IMG/VR virus record: IMGVR_UViG_3300045119_000482
Location: 1 to 23,761 of that record
Source: a virus
DNA: 23,761 bases
Direction: 5' to 3' (one strand)
Below are positions 1 to 7,170 of the stretch, piece after piece. The position numbers and the translations under genes were made by a program. Position 1 is the first letter of the stretch. Each line of letters starts with the position of its first letter. The notes beneath the pieces are model-generated. The model did no database searches. It was not told where the DNA came from and saw only the letters and a program-made list of their open reading frames with translations.

Positions 1-827
1 TGCCGGACCTGCAGCTCCAGATCGCGGCCTTCGCGCCCGACCTCCTGTTCGTCGTCCACGGGCGCAAGTTCTGCGCGCGCTTCCCGAACCTGAAGGGCTT
101 CGGCATCCCGCAGACGGCGATCTGGCTGCTCGACGAGCCGTACGAAGTCGACGACACGGCCACCTTCTCGGCCCGGTTCGACCACGTGTTCCTGAACGAT
201 CCGGCCACGCTCGACCGGCATCCGCGATCCGCGTCCCTGCCGGTCTGCTACGACCCATACGTGCATCGACCGCCCATCTACACCGACGCCGAGCTGGTCG
301 ATCTGGGCGACCCGCGGACCCGCGCCGTCGGGTTCATTGGCGGCGGCAACCCGACGCGGGACCGCGTCCTGGGCGCGCTGGCGCAAGCGGGGCTCCTGAG
401 CTATGTCGTCGGCGGGGCGTGGGCCGATCCCGGCGTCAACGCGCTGTGTCTCGCCCCCAACATCACGCCGGTCACGACGGCGGCGCTCTACGGCCAGACG
501 CAGATCGTGGTCAACATCTTCCGCCAGGTGCATCACTTCAACGCGCGCGCGACGGCGGCGACGGCGATGAACCCGCGCGTCTACGAGGCGACGGCCTGCG
601 GGGCGCTCGTGGTCAGCGAGTGGCGGCCGGAGATCGATGAGGTCGTGCCGGAGTTGCCGACCTTCCGCTACGCGCATGAATGCGTCGACCTGGTGCAGTA
701 CTTGTTCGCGCATCCCGTCGACGCTGACGATATCCGCGAGCGGTGCGCGGCGCGGTTGCGGGCCCACACCTACGCGGCGCGCCTGCAGACGGTCCTGACG
801 ACGATCGGATCGGCGGTGTCCGCATGA
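1..827 (+). CDS. CgeB-like glycosyltransferase, 5' end cut by window
   Basis: The reading frame is open from base 3, so the true start lies outside the window; 274 C-terminal residues are visible. The visible part opens with a segment about a place 'from which to look up' followed by IWLLDEPYEVDD, then HVFLNDPATLDRH, and later PRVYEATACGALVVSEW. This last block is the typical nucleotide-sugar-binding C-terminal motif of GT-B (GT4 / CgeB, 'glycosyl transferases group 1') enzymes. The family transfers a sugar from an activated donor; the acceptor cannot be told from sequence. It overlaps the next glycosyltransferase by 4 bases (ATGA), so the three sugar-transfer genes are translated as a block just before the neck genes. 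I infer modification of virion proteins rather than of the host surface, from position only. An internal GTG at 186 is not needed as a start, because coding similarity extends upstream of it. Confidence 0.8.
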   Translation, partial: PDLQLQIAAFAPDLLFVVHGRKFCARFPNLKGFGIPQTAIWLLDEPYEVDDTATFSARFDHVFLNDPATLDRHPRSASLPVCYDPYVHRPPIYTDAELVDLGDPRTRAVGFIGGGNPTRDRVLGALAQAGLLSYVVGGAWADPGVNALCLAPNITPVTTAALYGQTQIVVNIFRQVHHFNARATAATAMNPRVYEATACGALVVSEWRPEIDEVVPELPTFRYAHECVDLVQYLFAHPVDADDIRERCAARLRAHTYAARLQTVLTTIGSAVSA

Positions 828-1435
828 CCCCGCGGGTCACGATCGTGAGCACCGTCTACGATCGCGTCGCGTGTCTTGCGCGCTGCCTGCGATCCGTGGA
901 GCACCTCGCGTACGCCGACCTCGAGCAGATTGTCGTGTCCGACGCGCCGCCGGCGCCGGTGGTCGCCGCGATTGCCGGCCTGGTCACCGCCGCGCCGCGC
1001 GTGACCCGCTACATCAACCTGCCGGCGCGCACGAACAACTGGGGCATCGCGCCGGCGTGGGCGGGCCTCCAGGCGGCCACCGGTGAGTACGTGTGCTTCC
1101 TGAGCGACGACAACGCGTATCTCCCGGACCACTTCGGCGCGCTGGTCGCGGCGCTGGACGCGGACCCCGATCTCGGGTTCGTCTACTCGAGCTGCCTGTA
1201 TGCGGGCCGCCGCGAGCTCCGCTACACGCCGCCGATCGGCGCAGGGATCGACCTCGGGCAGCCATTGTTCCGGCGATCCGTGTTGCCGGCGGACCCGCCC
1301 GCGGTGCAGCATGCCTGGGACTGGGCGCTGATTGCGTCCCTGATGGATCGCGGCGTGCGGTGGCAGCACGTCGATGCCGCGACGTTCGTGTTCAAGCTCG
1401 AGGCCTACCCGCAGCTCGTCGAGGCCCTCGCATGA
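824..1435 (+). CDS. Glycosyltransferase family 2 (GT-A fold), first copy
   Basis: A 203-residue protein. The N-terminus PRVTIVSTVYDR followed by LARCLRSVEHL is the classic GT2 nucleotide-binding start. The segment NNWGIAPAWAGLQAATGEY leads into FLSDDNAYLPDHF, whose SDDN is the DxD-type metal/nucleotide-sugar motif at about residue 97. The ATG at 824 overlaps the TGA of the upstream gene and is preferred over a GTG/ATG further 5', which would give a non-GT extension. The protein is short for GT2 and seems to be the catalytic domain alone, with no membrane segment. It would transfer a hexose from a UDP/GDP/dTDP sugar to an unknown acceptor. Its end overlaps the next glycosyltransferase by 4 bases. 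Confidence 0.82.
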   Translation: MTPRVTIVSTVYDRVACLARCLRSVEHLAYADLEQIVVSDAPPAPVVAAIAGLVTAAPRVTRYINLPARTNNWGIAPAWAGLQAATGEYVCFLSDDNAYLPDHFGALVAALDADPDLGFVYSSCLYAGRRELRYTPPIGAGIDLGQPLFRRSVLPADPPAVQHAWDWALIASLMDRGVRWQHVDAATFVFKLEAYPQLVEALA

Positions 1436-2028
1436 CGCCGACCTTCTCGTTCATCGTGCCGACGCTCGGCCGGCCGTCCCTGGCGCGCGCGCTGCAGTCG
1501 CTCGACACGCAGCCGCTCGAGCCGGGCGACGAGATCCTGGTGGTGGGGGCGTACGACGCGGCGCCGGTCGCCCTCGCGCACGGCGCGCGGTTCCTGCCGC
1601 ATCTGGCGGCGGGGGACGACGGCTACACCGAGCGGGCGTACGGGATGGCGCACGCCGTCGACACGCACCTCGCCTTCCTGGATGACGATGACGAGTATCT
1701 GCCGGGGGCCGTCGCCGCGATGCGCGCGCAGATCGCCGCCGCGCCGGACCGGCCGCATCTCTTCCGCATGATCGCGCCCTGGGGCGAGACGCTCTGGCGG
1801 CGCTTGGGCGTCTACCGGCGCGGGGACTTCGGCGGCGCGCAGTTCGTGACGCCGAACGATCCCGCGCGCCTCGGGACCTACTCCCAGGCCTACGAGGCGG
1901 ACTACGACTTCATCATGTCGACGCTCGAGCTCTATCCGCCGGGGGCGCTCGTCTGGTCAGACACCGTGACGTACCGCTGCGCGCCGGGCGTCGGGCGGGA
2001 CGTCTTATTGCGTGAGGCGCGCGGATGA
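1432..2028 (+). CDS. Glycosyltransferase family 2 (GT-A fold), second copy
   Basis: A 198-residue protein starting TFSFIVPTLGRPSLARAL, again the GT2 opening. HLAFLDDDDEYLPGAV near residue 82 supplies the acidic DxD motif. It is only distantly similar to the preceding copy, so this is not a recent duplication. The C-terminal YEADYDFIMSTLELYPPGALVWSD resembles acceptor-side sequence in short phage GT2 proteins. It starts on the ATG that overlaps the upstream TGA, and its own stop overlaps the head-tail connector gene by 4 bases. This ties the sugar-transfer genes to the structural operon. Acceptor and sugar are unknown; capsid or tail glycosylation is my inference. Confidence 0.8.
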   Translation: MTPTFSFIVPTLGRPSLARALQSLDTQPLEPGDEILVVGAYDAAPVALAHGARFLPHLAAGDDGYTERAYGMAHAVDTHLAFLDDDDEYLPGAVAAMRAQIAAAPDRPHLFRMIAPWGETLWRRLGVYRRGDFGGAQFVTPNDPARLGTYSQAYEADYDFIMSTLELYPPGALVWSDTVTYRCAPGVGRDVLLREARG

Positions 2029-2729
2029 CCGAGCTGACGCGCACCGACTCGCTCATTAGCACCGTCGCGGGCGGTTCGCCGCTGGTCCAGGCGCTCGACC
2101 TGGCATACGTCAAGCTCCACATACGGGCGCTGGGCGATGCCGACGACGCGCTGCTGCGGGTCTACATCGACGCCGCGGCGGCCTACTTCGAGGGGCAGAG
2201 CGGGCGGCAGCTCCTCACCGCGACGCGCGAAATGTGGCTCGATGCCTTTCCGTTTCTGGGCGCGAGCGGGATCGCGGCGCGCATCGAGCTGCCGCACCCG
2301 CCGCTCCAGCACGTCGTCTCCGTCGCGTATGTCGACGGGGCCGGCGTCGTCCAGACCCTCGGCGGCTCCCCGGCGGTCGTCCACGCGTCGGCGCCGGCCG
2401 GGCCCTATGCGACGCGCGGGAGCGTGGAACCGATCGCGGGAGGCAGCTGGCCGATCGCGCGGGTGGAAACCGGGGCGGTGCGGATCCGCTACACCTGCGG
2501 CTACGGCGACACGGCGGCCGCGATCCCGCCGCTGGTGCGTCAGATCCTCTGTTACCTCGTCGGCCACTTCGACACGTTCCGGTCGGCGGTGCATGAAGCC
2601 CGAAAGGGCCAGGTGCTCGAGTTGCCCTACGGCGTGCAGGCCCTGCTCGACGGGTTCAAGTACACCGCGCTCTCGTCCCAGGTGCTGCGCACCCAGGCCC
2701 TCCCCGATCCGGGGGTGGTATGGCCGTAA
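2025..2729 (+). CDS. Head-tail connector (gp6 / phiE125 gp8-like adaptor)
   Basis: A 234-residue protein. LDLAYVKLHIRALGDADDALLRVYIDAAAAYFEGQSGRQLL near residues 27-65 is the helical signature of the gp6-like / phiE125 gp8 head-tail adaptors, which form the ring below the portal. The middle has the usual beta-rich block (LPHPPLQHVVSVAYVDG) and a late helix VRQILCYLVGHFDTFR. The family joins the portal to the head-closure ring during neck assembly. It overlaps the last glycosyltransferase by 4 bases and the next gene by 10. Portal and capsid genes expected upstream are outside the window. Confidence 0.8.
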   Translation: MTELTRTDSLISTVAGGSPLVQALDLAYVKLHIRALGDADDALLRVYIDAAAAYFEGQSGRQLLTATREMWLDAFPFLGASGIAARIELPHPPLQHVVSVAYVDGAGVVQTLGGSPAVVHASAPAGPYATRGSVEPIAGGSWPIARVETGAVRIRYTCGYGDTAAAIPPLVRQILCYLVGHFDTFRSAVHEARKGQVLELPYGVQALLDGFKYTALSSQVLRTQALPDPGVVWP

Positions 2730-3082
2730 CGATCGACATCGGGTCGCTGCGCCAAGTGGTGACGCTGTCCGGCCCGGGCGCGCCGGTGGCCGACGGCGAT
2801 GGCGGCTACACGCAGACCTTCGCGCCGCTCGATCCCCCGACGTGGCGGGCGGCGATCGAAGCGGCGAGCGTACGGGCCAGCGAGGCACACTTCGCGGCGA
2901 CGATCACCGCGCACGCGTCGTACATCCTGACCGGCCGCTACCACCCGGGGATCACGACACAGACGCGGCTCGTCTGGACGGACCGATCGGGCGAGGTGCA
3001 CACCGCGAACGCCCTCGACGTCGACGATACCGAAGGCGCTGGCGTGGAGACGGTCGTGCTCGTCAGCGAGGTGGTGCCCTGA
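2720..3082 (+). CDS. Head closure / head-tail joining protein (SPP1 gp16-like)
   Basis: A 120-residue, beta-rich protein starting MAVTIDIGSLRQVVTLSGPG. Then come GDGGYTQTFAPL, WRAAIEAAS, HASYILTGRYHPGIT and MVWTD-like RLVWTDRSGEVHTANAL. This order (short N-terminal strand, 'D G G Y ... W A', 'H .. R Y . P .I', 'DRSG') matches the phage head-tail joining family, which closes the head channel after packaging. Size and position directly after the connector agree. It overlaps the connector gene by 10 bases and the next gene by 1. The assignment rests on motif order and synteny, not on an alignment. Confidence 0.72.
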   Translation: MAVTIDIGSLRQVVTLSGPGAPVADGDGGYTQTFAPLDPPTWRAAIEAASVRASEAHFAATITAHASYILTGRYHPGITTQTRLVWTDRSGEVHTANALDVDDTEGAGVETVVLVSEVVP

Positions 3083-3543
3083 TGCCGGTGCGCTTCGAGA
3101 TCGACGGGCTCGCAGACGTGAAGGCTGCCTTGGAACGGCTTCCGGCGGAACTGACCGACGAGGCGGCGGCGGCGATCTGGGCCGAAGCCGACGCCGCCGC
3201 TGAGGAGATCCGCGCCGCCTCGCCGGTCCGCACGACGGGCCTCCATCCGGGGATCGGCCGGAAGTCACCCTGGTTCGCGCCAGGGCGCTTGCGCGGCAGT
3301 GTCACGGTCGCCCGTTCGCGGGGGACGTTCTCCGTCGCGGCGAAGGTCAAGAACTCGGACCCGATCGCCTGGCTCTATGAACATGGATCCAACGCGCGCC
3401 ACTGGGACGGCGGCAAGTTCGTGGGCGCGATGCCGCCGCATCCGGTATTCGGCCGCGCGATGAGTCGCGGCCGCCGCGCCATGTGGACGGCGCTACGGGG
3501 GATCCTTGAGCGGCACGGCTTGCTCGTGAGTGAGGCCGCATGA
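3082..3543 (+). CDS. HK97 gp10-like neck/tail completion protein
   Basis: A 153-residue protein opening MPVRFEIDGLADVKAALERL, the standard start of the HK97 gp10 family. It then has helices rich in A/E with AAEEIRAASPVRTTG and GRLRGSVTV ('sPvrTG.Lr.Si.v'). Its end has WLYEHGSNARHW and PHPVFGRAMSRGR ('ye.Gt....a.PFl.pA'). These proteins act at the head-tail interface with the tail terminator. The ATG at 3082 overlaps the preceding stop (TGATG). The downstream gene overlaps by 4 bases. Confidence 0.8.
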   Translation: MPVRFEIDGLADVKAALERLPAELTDEAAAAIWAEADAAAEEIRAASPVRTTGLHPGIGRKSPWFAPGRLRGSVTVARSRGTFSVAAKVKNSDPIAWLYEHGSNARHWDGGKFVGAMPPHPVFGRAMSRGRRAMWTALRGILERHGLLVSEAA

Positions 3544-3986
3544 GCGTGGATTCTTCCGACATCGACGCGGCGCTGGTGGCGAAGCTGGGGAGCGACGCGG
3601 CGCTCCTGGCGCTCTGCCCGAACGGCGTCTACATGGACGAAGCGCCGCCCAACATGACGCGCTTCGTGATCGTGTCGCTGGTCGACGAGGTCGACGAACC
3701 GGTCTTCGGGCAGCGGGGCTACGAGGACGCACTATTCCTGGTCGAGGCGCGGATGCTCAGCACCGCCGGCGGGAACATCAGGGCCGCAGCGGCGCGGATC
3801 GATGCGCTGCTCGAAGATAAGCCCCTGCTCGCGCCAGGTTCGCCGGCGGCCCCGGTCGCCGGCTACACCTGGATGACGATGTTTCGCGAGTCGCGCGTGC
3901 GGATGACTGAGGTGGACGCGATCGATCCGAGTATCCGCTGGTATCGCCGCGGGGGGAACTATCGGGTGCAGATGTCCGTGACGTAA
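3540..3986 (+). CDS. Tail terminator / tail completion protein (DUF3168-like)
   Basis: A 148-residue protein at the position of the tail terminator. Features that fit: an N-terminal helix DIDAALVAKLGSDAALLALC, then GVYMDEAPPNMTRFVIVSL ('v....AP.....PyvV'), a helix AAAARIDALLED, and a terminal beta block IRWYRRGGNYRVQMSV. In the DUF3168/gpU-like group the protein caps the tail tube and contacts the neck. It overlaps HK97-gp10 by 4 bases. The 21-base gap after it precedes the tail tube gene. Confidence 0.68.
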   Translation: MSVDSSDIDAALVAKLGSDAALLALCPNGVYMDEAPPNMTRFVIVSLVDEVDEPVFGQRGYEDALFLVEARMLSTAGGNIRAAAARIDALLEDKPLLAPGSPAAPVAGYTWMTMFRESRVRMTEVDAIDPSIRWYRRGGNYRVQMSVT

Positions 3987-4007
3987 ACGAGTGAAAGGGC
4001 GTGTGGG

Positions 4008-4412
4008 ATGGCCATTCTGACGGGACGCTACGGCGTGGTGAAGTGGGATGCGACGGGGGCGCCGTCGCCGCCGACGCCGCTGACGGTGATCAGCCTCAAC
4101 GGCTGGAAGCTCTCCCTGAAAACGGACTACGAGGACGTGACCTGCTTCGGGGATCTGAACAAGGTCTACATCCAGGGGCTGCGCGATATCAGCGGGACCC
4201 TGACCGGGTTCTGGAACTCGGCAAGCAACGTGATCGTCGCGGCCACAGGCTCGAGCGTGCCCGGCTACATCGAACTGACGATGAACTCGAACGAGCCCTC
4301 GTACAAGTTCGGGGGCCTGGCCTACATGGACGCGGACATCGACTGCACCGTGAAGGGCGCGCCGAAGCTGTCGAGCACGTTCAAAGCGGCCGGGCCGTTC
4401 ACGACACCGTGA
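4008..4412 (+). CDS. Major tail (tube) protein candidate
   Basis: A 134-residue, beta-rich protein: AILTGRYGVVKW, VISLNGWKLSLKTDYEDVT, LRDISGTLTGFWN, GYIELTMNSNE, LAYMDADIDCTVKGAPKLSSTFKA. 'LRDISGTLTGFW' and 'VKGAPKLSSTFKA' match the general pattern of tube proteins and of small phage structural proteins with a 'sG.i.g..d' strand. It lies between the terminator and the tail chaperone, where siphoviruses encode the tube protein. It is short for a tube protein, so an accessory tail protein is the alternative. An upstream GTG at 4001 lies in another frame and is not used; AAAGGG at 3993-3998 is 9 bases before the ATG. Confidence 0.62.
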   Translation: MAILTGRYGVVKWDATGAPSPPTPLTVISLNGWKLSLKTDYEDVTCFGDLNKVYIQGLRDISGTLTGFWNSASNVIVAATGSSVPGYIELTMNSNEPSYKFGGLAYMDADIDCTVKGAPKLSSTFKAAGPFTTP

Positions 4413-4419
4413 CGGCCGG

Positions 4420-4701
4420 ATGTTCCAGTCGCTGACGCTGCGCGGCGGGCCGGCCTCGCTGGTGTGGGGCTACCGGCCCGTCGCGATCCTGACGACGTGG
4501 CGCATCACCGCCGCGCCGGGCGGCTGGCAGCTCACGGCGACGCTGGCCGGTCGCGATCGCTGGCAAGTCGAGCAGGCCGCGAAGCTGAAGGAGCTGCTGT
4601 TCACCGCGCCGCGGGATCGGGGGCGCTGGTGCTGGGAGCTCGTCGATGTGACGGTCGGGGCGACCGAACTCCGGGCGATCTTGGGCAACCCGCTGCAGTA
4701 G
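4420..4701 (+). CDS. Small conserved-looking tail-region protein, unknown function
   Basis: A 93-residue protein with mixed beta/alpha appearance (LRGGPASLVWGYRPVAIL, RITAAPGGWQLTATLAG, AKLKELLFTAPRD, WCWELVDVTV). I do not recognise a family. It sits 7 bases after the tube protein and 10 before the chaperone, and is on the late operon strand. Position suggests a virion or tail-assembly role. No signal peptide, membrane segment or cysteine pair is visible. Confidence 0.6.
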   Translation: MFQSLTLRGGPASLVWGYRPVAILTTWRITAAPGGWQLTATLAGRDRWQVEQAAKLKELLFTAPRDRGRWCWELVDVTVGATELRAILGNPLQ

Positions 4702-4711
4702 GAGACGAGTC

Positions 4712-5194
4712 ATGGGGACGTCGCGCGTCGTGGTGCCGCAGAGCAAGCAGATCCCGCTGTCGGGCGGCGACTGGATTCTGGTCCGGACGAAGCTGACCGT
4801 CGGCGAGCGGCACGATTCCTACGAGCAGATGTACCTGCGCCACCCCGACGGCACCTTCGTCGTCAACGCCGAGGGGCGGCTGGTCGTGGGGCCGGCCAAT
4901 ACCCGGATCGCGACGATCCTGGCGTACCTGCTCGACTGGTCGCTGACGGCGCCGGACGGCGAACCGCTCGCGATCCGGGGGGCGCCCGCCGACGAGATCC
5001 GCTCGATGCTCCGGTCGCTGGACGAGGCGAGCTTCGAGGAGATCGCCGACGCGATCGGCGCGCACGAGCGGGCGATCGCGAAAGAGCAGGCCGCGCAAAA
5101 AAAAACCCGCAGCGCGAAGCCCGCCTCCGATCCGACGTCGCCCTCGCTCTCCGCACCGGATGGACCGTCGACCAGGTCCGAGCCCTTGATGTAG
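4712..5194 (+). CDS. Tail assembly chaperone, short (G-like) product
   Basis: A 160-residue zero-frame product starting at ATG 4712 (GGAGACGAGTC upstream supplies GGAG). The body has beta strands (SKQIPLSGGDWILVRTKLTVGER), then RIATILAYLLDWSLTAPDGEPL and LRSLDEASFEEIADAIGAHE. This is the layout of the upstream domain of tail chaperones. After residue 131 the frame leaves helical coding sequence and becomes a low-complexity P/S/T tail, while a sensible peptide opens in the -1 frame. That is the usual picture for the non-shifted product of a G/GT pair. These proteins bind the tape measure and tube protein during tail assembly and are absent from mature virions. Confidence 0.78.
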   Translation: MGTSRVVVPQSKQIPLSGGDWILVRTKLTVGERHDSYEQMYLRHPDGTFVVNAEGRLVVGPANTRIATILAYLLDWSLTAPDGEPLAIRGAPADEIRSMLRSLDEASFEEIADAIGAHERAIAKEQAAQKKTRSAKPASDPTSPSLSAPDGPSTRSEPLM

Positions 5195-5256
5195 AGGATT
5201 ACGACGTGCTGTGCGAACTGTTAAAGGAGACCCCGGCCGAGACCCCGGCCGACTGA
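4712..5256 (+). CDS. Tail assembly chaperone, -1 frameshift (GT-like) fusion
   Basis: Ribosomes slipping back one base on the nine-A run at 5097-5105 would leave the short product after residue 131 and read a 50-residue extension ending at TGA 5254-5256. The extension starts NPQREARLRSDVALAL and continues GWTVDQVRALDVEDYDVLCE. This 'GW...V..LD..DYd.L' helix pair is typical of T-domains, which bind the tape measure. The shifted frame stops 3 bases before the tape-measure ATG at 5260, consistent with coupled translation. The total is 181 residues. Both the slip site and the extension are seen directly; efficiency is unknown. Confidence 0.82.
5098..5104 (+). promoter_or_regulatory. Programmed -1 frameshift slip site A AAA AAA
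   Basis: The zero-frame codons AAA AAA occupy 5099-5104 and are preceded by A at 5098, giving the ideal X XXY YYZ heptamer in a run of nine A bases (5097-5105). Such a long homopolymer is rare in this high-GC sequence. It sits inside the tail chaperone gene, where siphoviruses place this signal. Confidence 0.85.
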
Positions 5257-5259
5257 ACT

Positions 5260-7170
5260 ATGGCCCTGACCGGCACGCTCACTGCCAACTTCGACTCGTT
5301 CAACAATGCCGTGGACAACGCGGTGATCCAGTTGCGCGGGTTCGAGGCCTCGACCAATAAGGTTGAGGCCTCGCTGACGAAGATGACCGACCAGTTCAGC
5401 GGGCGGCTCATCATCACCGAAGCGACATTGATGGCGAAGGCGGTCGAGAACGTCGGGGGCGTCGCGAAGTTGACCGCGGAAGAGCTCGCGCGGGTGAGTG
5501 CGACGGCGTCCGAGGCAGCGGCCAAGCTGAAAGCGATGGGCCAGGAGGTGCCGGCGAACATTCAGACGCTGGCCGACGCCGTGACGAATGTCGGCGGCGC
5601 GGCCGAGGGCACTGCGACGCACGTGGGCACGCTGCATAGCGCGATGAACCAGTTCGACGGGATGCTGGGGGCGCTGGGTATTCATATTGGCCCGGAGGTG
5701 CGCGGCCTGTCGGAGCTCGGGGACGCGTCCGGCAAGAGCGCGAGCGAGATCGGGCTGCTCGGGGTGGCCGGCCTCGCATTCGGGGCGGCCGTCGGGGGCT
5801 GGAAGATCGGGCGCGCCGTCGCCGACTTCTTCGATCTCGACACCACCATCGGCAACGCGACGGCGAAGTTACTCGGCTGGGGCGATGTGGCGGCGCAGGT
5901 GGCCGGCTCGCAAGCCGACGTCCTGGCGCGCGCCAGTGCCCGCGTCGGCTTCGAGGTCCACAGTCTGACCGATGCGATGGCGATCAACGCCCAGTCGATG
6001 GTCCCGTGGCAGAGCAACATGGAGATCTCCGCGGCGGCCGTGGCGAAGTGGCACGCCGAGATCGCCACCGTCCGGACGGCCGGGGATCTGCCGTCGCTCA
6101 CGGCCGATCTCCAATCCCAGAATTTCTCGCTGCAGGAATTATCCCGCCGCTACGGCATCTCGGTCGAAGCCCTGCAGGTGTTCACCCGCGAAACGCACGC
6201 GGCGAGTGAGGCCGAGAAGGCGGCGGCGGCCGTCACGGAAGCCGCGAATCGGCGCAAGTTGAAGGAGATGGGCGAGGAGATCGCCGCCCACAAAGAACTC
6301 CAGAAGGCGCAGGAGGAGGCCGACCGGCTCGAAGCGAAACAGATCGACGACTCCAATGTGCGCTGGGCGCAGACGGCCGCCCTGAAAATGCAACTGAGCG
6401 GCACGACGACCGAGAAGCTCACCGCGAATCTCAACGTCTGGGTCGAAGAGGAGATCAAAGCGCACAAGCGGGCCCACACCGACACGGCCGACTTCTACAC
6501 GTGGCTCGACCAGCAGGCGGCGCTGCGCGCCCAGGTGGACGAGCAGCACCGGTTGCTCGGGGATACGCGCACGCGGGAGTCCTTCGCGAAGCGCAAGGAG
6601 GCGGCCGAGGATTGGTACCGCTTCGTCATGGAGCACACGGCCAGCTTCACCAACGCGGACATCGAGCAGGCCGCGCAGCGGATGGACGCCAGCACGAAAG
6701 AATGGGTGCACTGGGGCGAGGTCTCCGGGAAGGCGCTCGACGCGACGATCGCGAAAGAGCAAAAACTGGCGGAGGCGGCCGCGGCGGCGAATCGCGCGAT
6801 GGGGGGATCGTTTACCTATGATCTCACCTCACGCGAGGGCGTGGAGCAGTACCGGGCGATGAATACCGGCGAGACGATCTCCTGGTCCGACGAGCAGATC
6901 ATGGCCTTTGCCGCCAAGGGCGGCACGCTCGAGCAGCTGATGCAGATGGGCGTCATTCACATGAGGGCCTTCGCGCAGGGCGGGCCTGTGCTCGAGGACG
7001 GCCCCATCTACGCTCACGCCGGCGAATACGTGATGCCGCGGAACAGCGGCGCGGCGGCGATGGTGAACAACTTCTACCTCGTCGACAACACCGAGACCCT
7101 CGCGCGTAAGGTCAGCGACCTGATCACGCGGCAGATGCTGCGCGGCGGCGCCCGGCTGGGGACTGTCTGA
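5260..7170 (+). CDS. Tail tape measure protein
   Basis: A 636-residue protein directly after the chaperone pair. The N-terminal third is Ala/Thr/Glu-rich helix (FEASTNKVEASLTKM, AELARVSATASEAAAKLKAM). A hydrophobic Gly/Ala segment IGLLGVAGLAFGAAVGGWKI lies near residues 162-182. A charged coiled-coil region around 300-360 contains MGEEIAAHKELQKAQEEADR. The C-terminus has FAQGGPVLEDGPIYAHAGEY, a 'GG.v......ahaGEyV.' end seen in many short tape-measure proteins. Tape length sets tail length; at about 1.5 angstrom per residue this predicts a tail near 95 nm, which is an estimate. It shares its last base with the start of the hub gene. Confidence 0.82.
   Translation: MALTGTLTANFDSFNNAVDNAVIQLRGFEASTNKVEASLTKMTDQFSGRLIITEATLMAKAVENVGGVAKLTAEELARVSATASEAAAKLKAMGQEVPANIQTLADAVTNVGGAAEGTATHVGTLHSAMNQFDGMLGALGIHIGPEVRGLSELGDASGKSASEIGLLGVAGLAFGAAVGGWKIGRAVADFFDLDTTIGNATAKLLGWGDVAAQVAGSQADVLARASARVGFEVHSLTDAMAINAQSMVPWQSNMEISAAAVAKWHAEIATVRTAGDLPSLTADLQSQNFSLQELSRRYGISVEALQVFTRETHAASEAEKAAAAVTEAANRRKLKEMGEEIAAHKELQKAQEEADRLEAKQIDDSNVRWAQTAALKMQLSGTTTEKLTANLNVWVEEEIKAHKRAHTDTADFYTWLDQQAALRAQVDEQHRLLGDTRTRESFAKRKEAAEDWYRFVMEHTASFTNADIEQAAQRMDASTKEWVHWGEVSGKALDATIAKEQKLAEAAAAANRAMGGSFTYDLTSREGVEQYRAMNTGETISWSDEQIMAFAAKGGTLEQLMQMGVIHMRAFAQGGPVLEDGPIYAHAGEYVMPRNSGAAAMVNNFYLVDNTETLARKVSDLITRQMLRGGARLGTV

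Noticed and set aside
5221-5230. TTAAAGGAG as the ribosome site of the tape measure
   Set aside because: It is about 30 bases before the ATG, inside the shifted chaperone frame; coupling to the TGA at 5254 is more likely.
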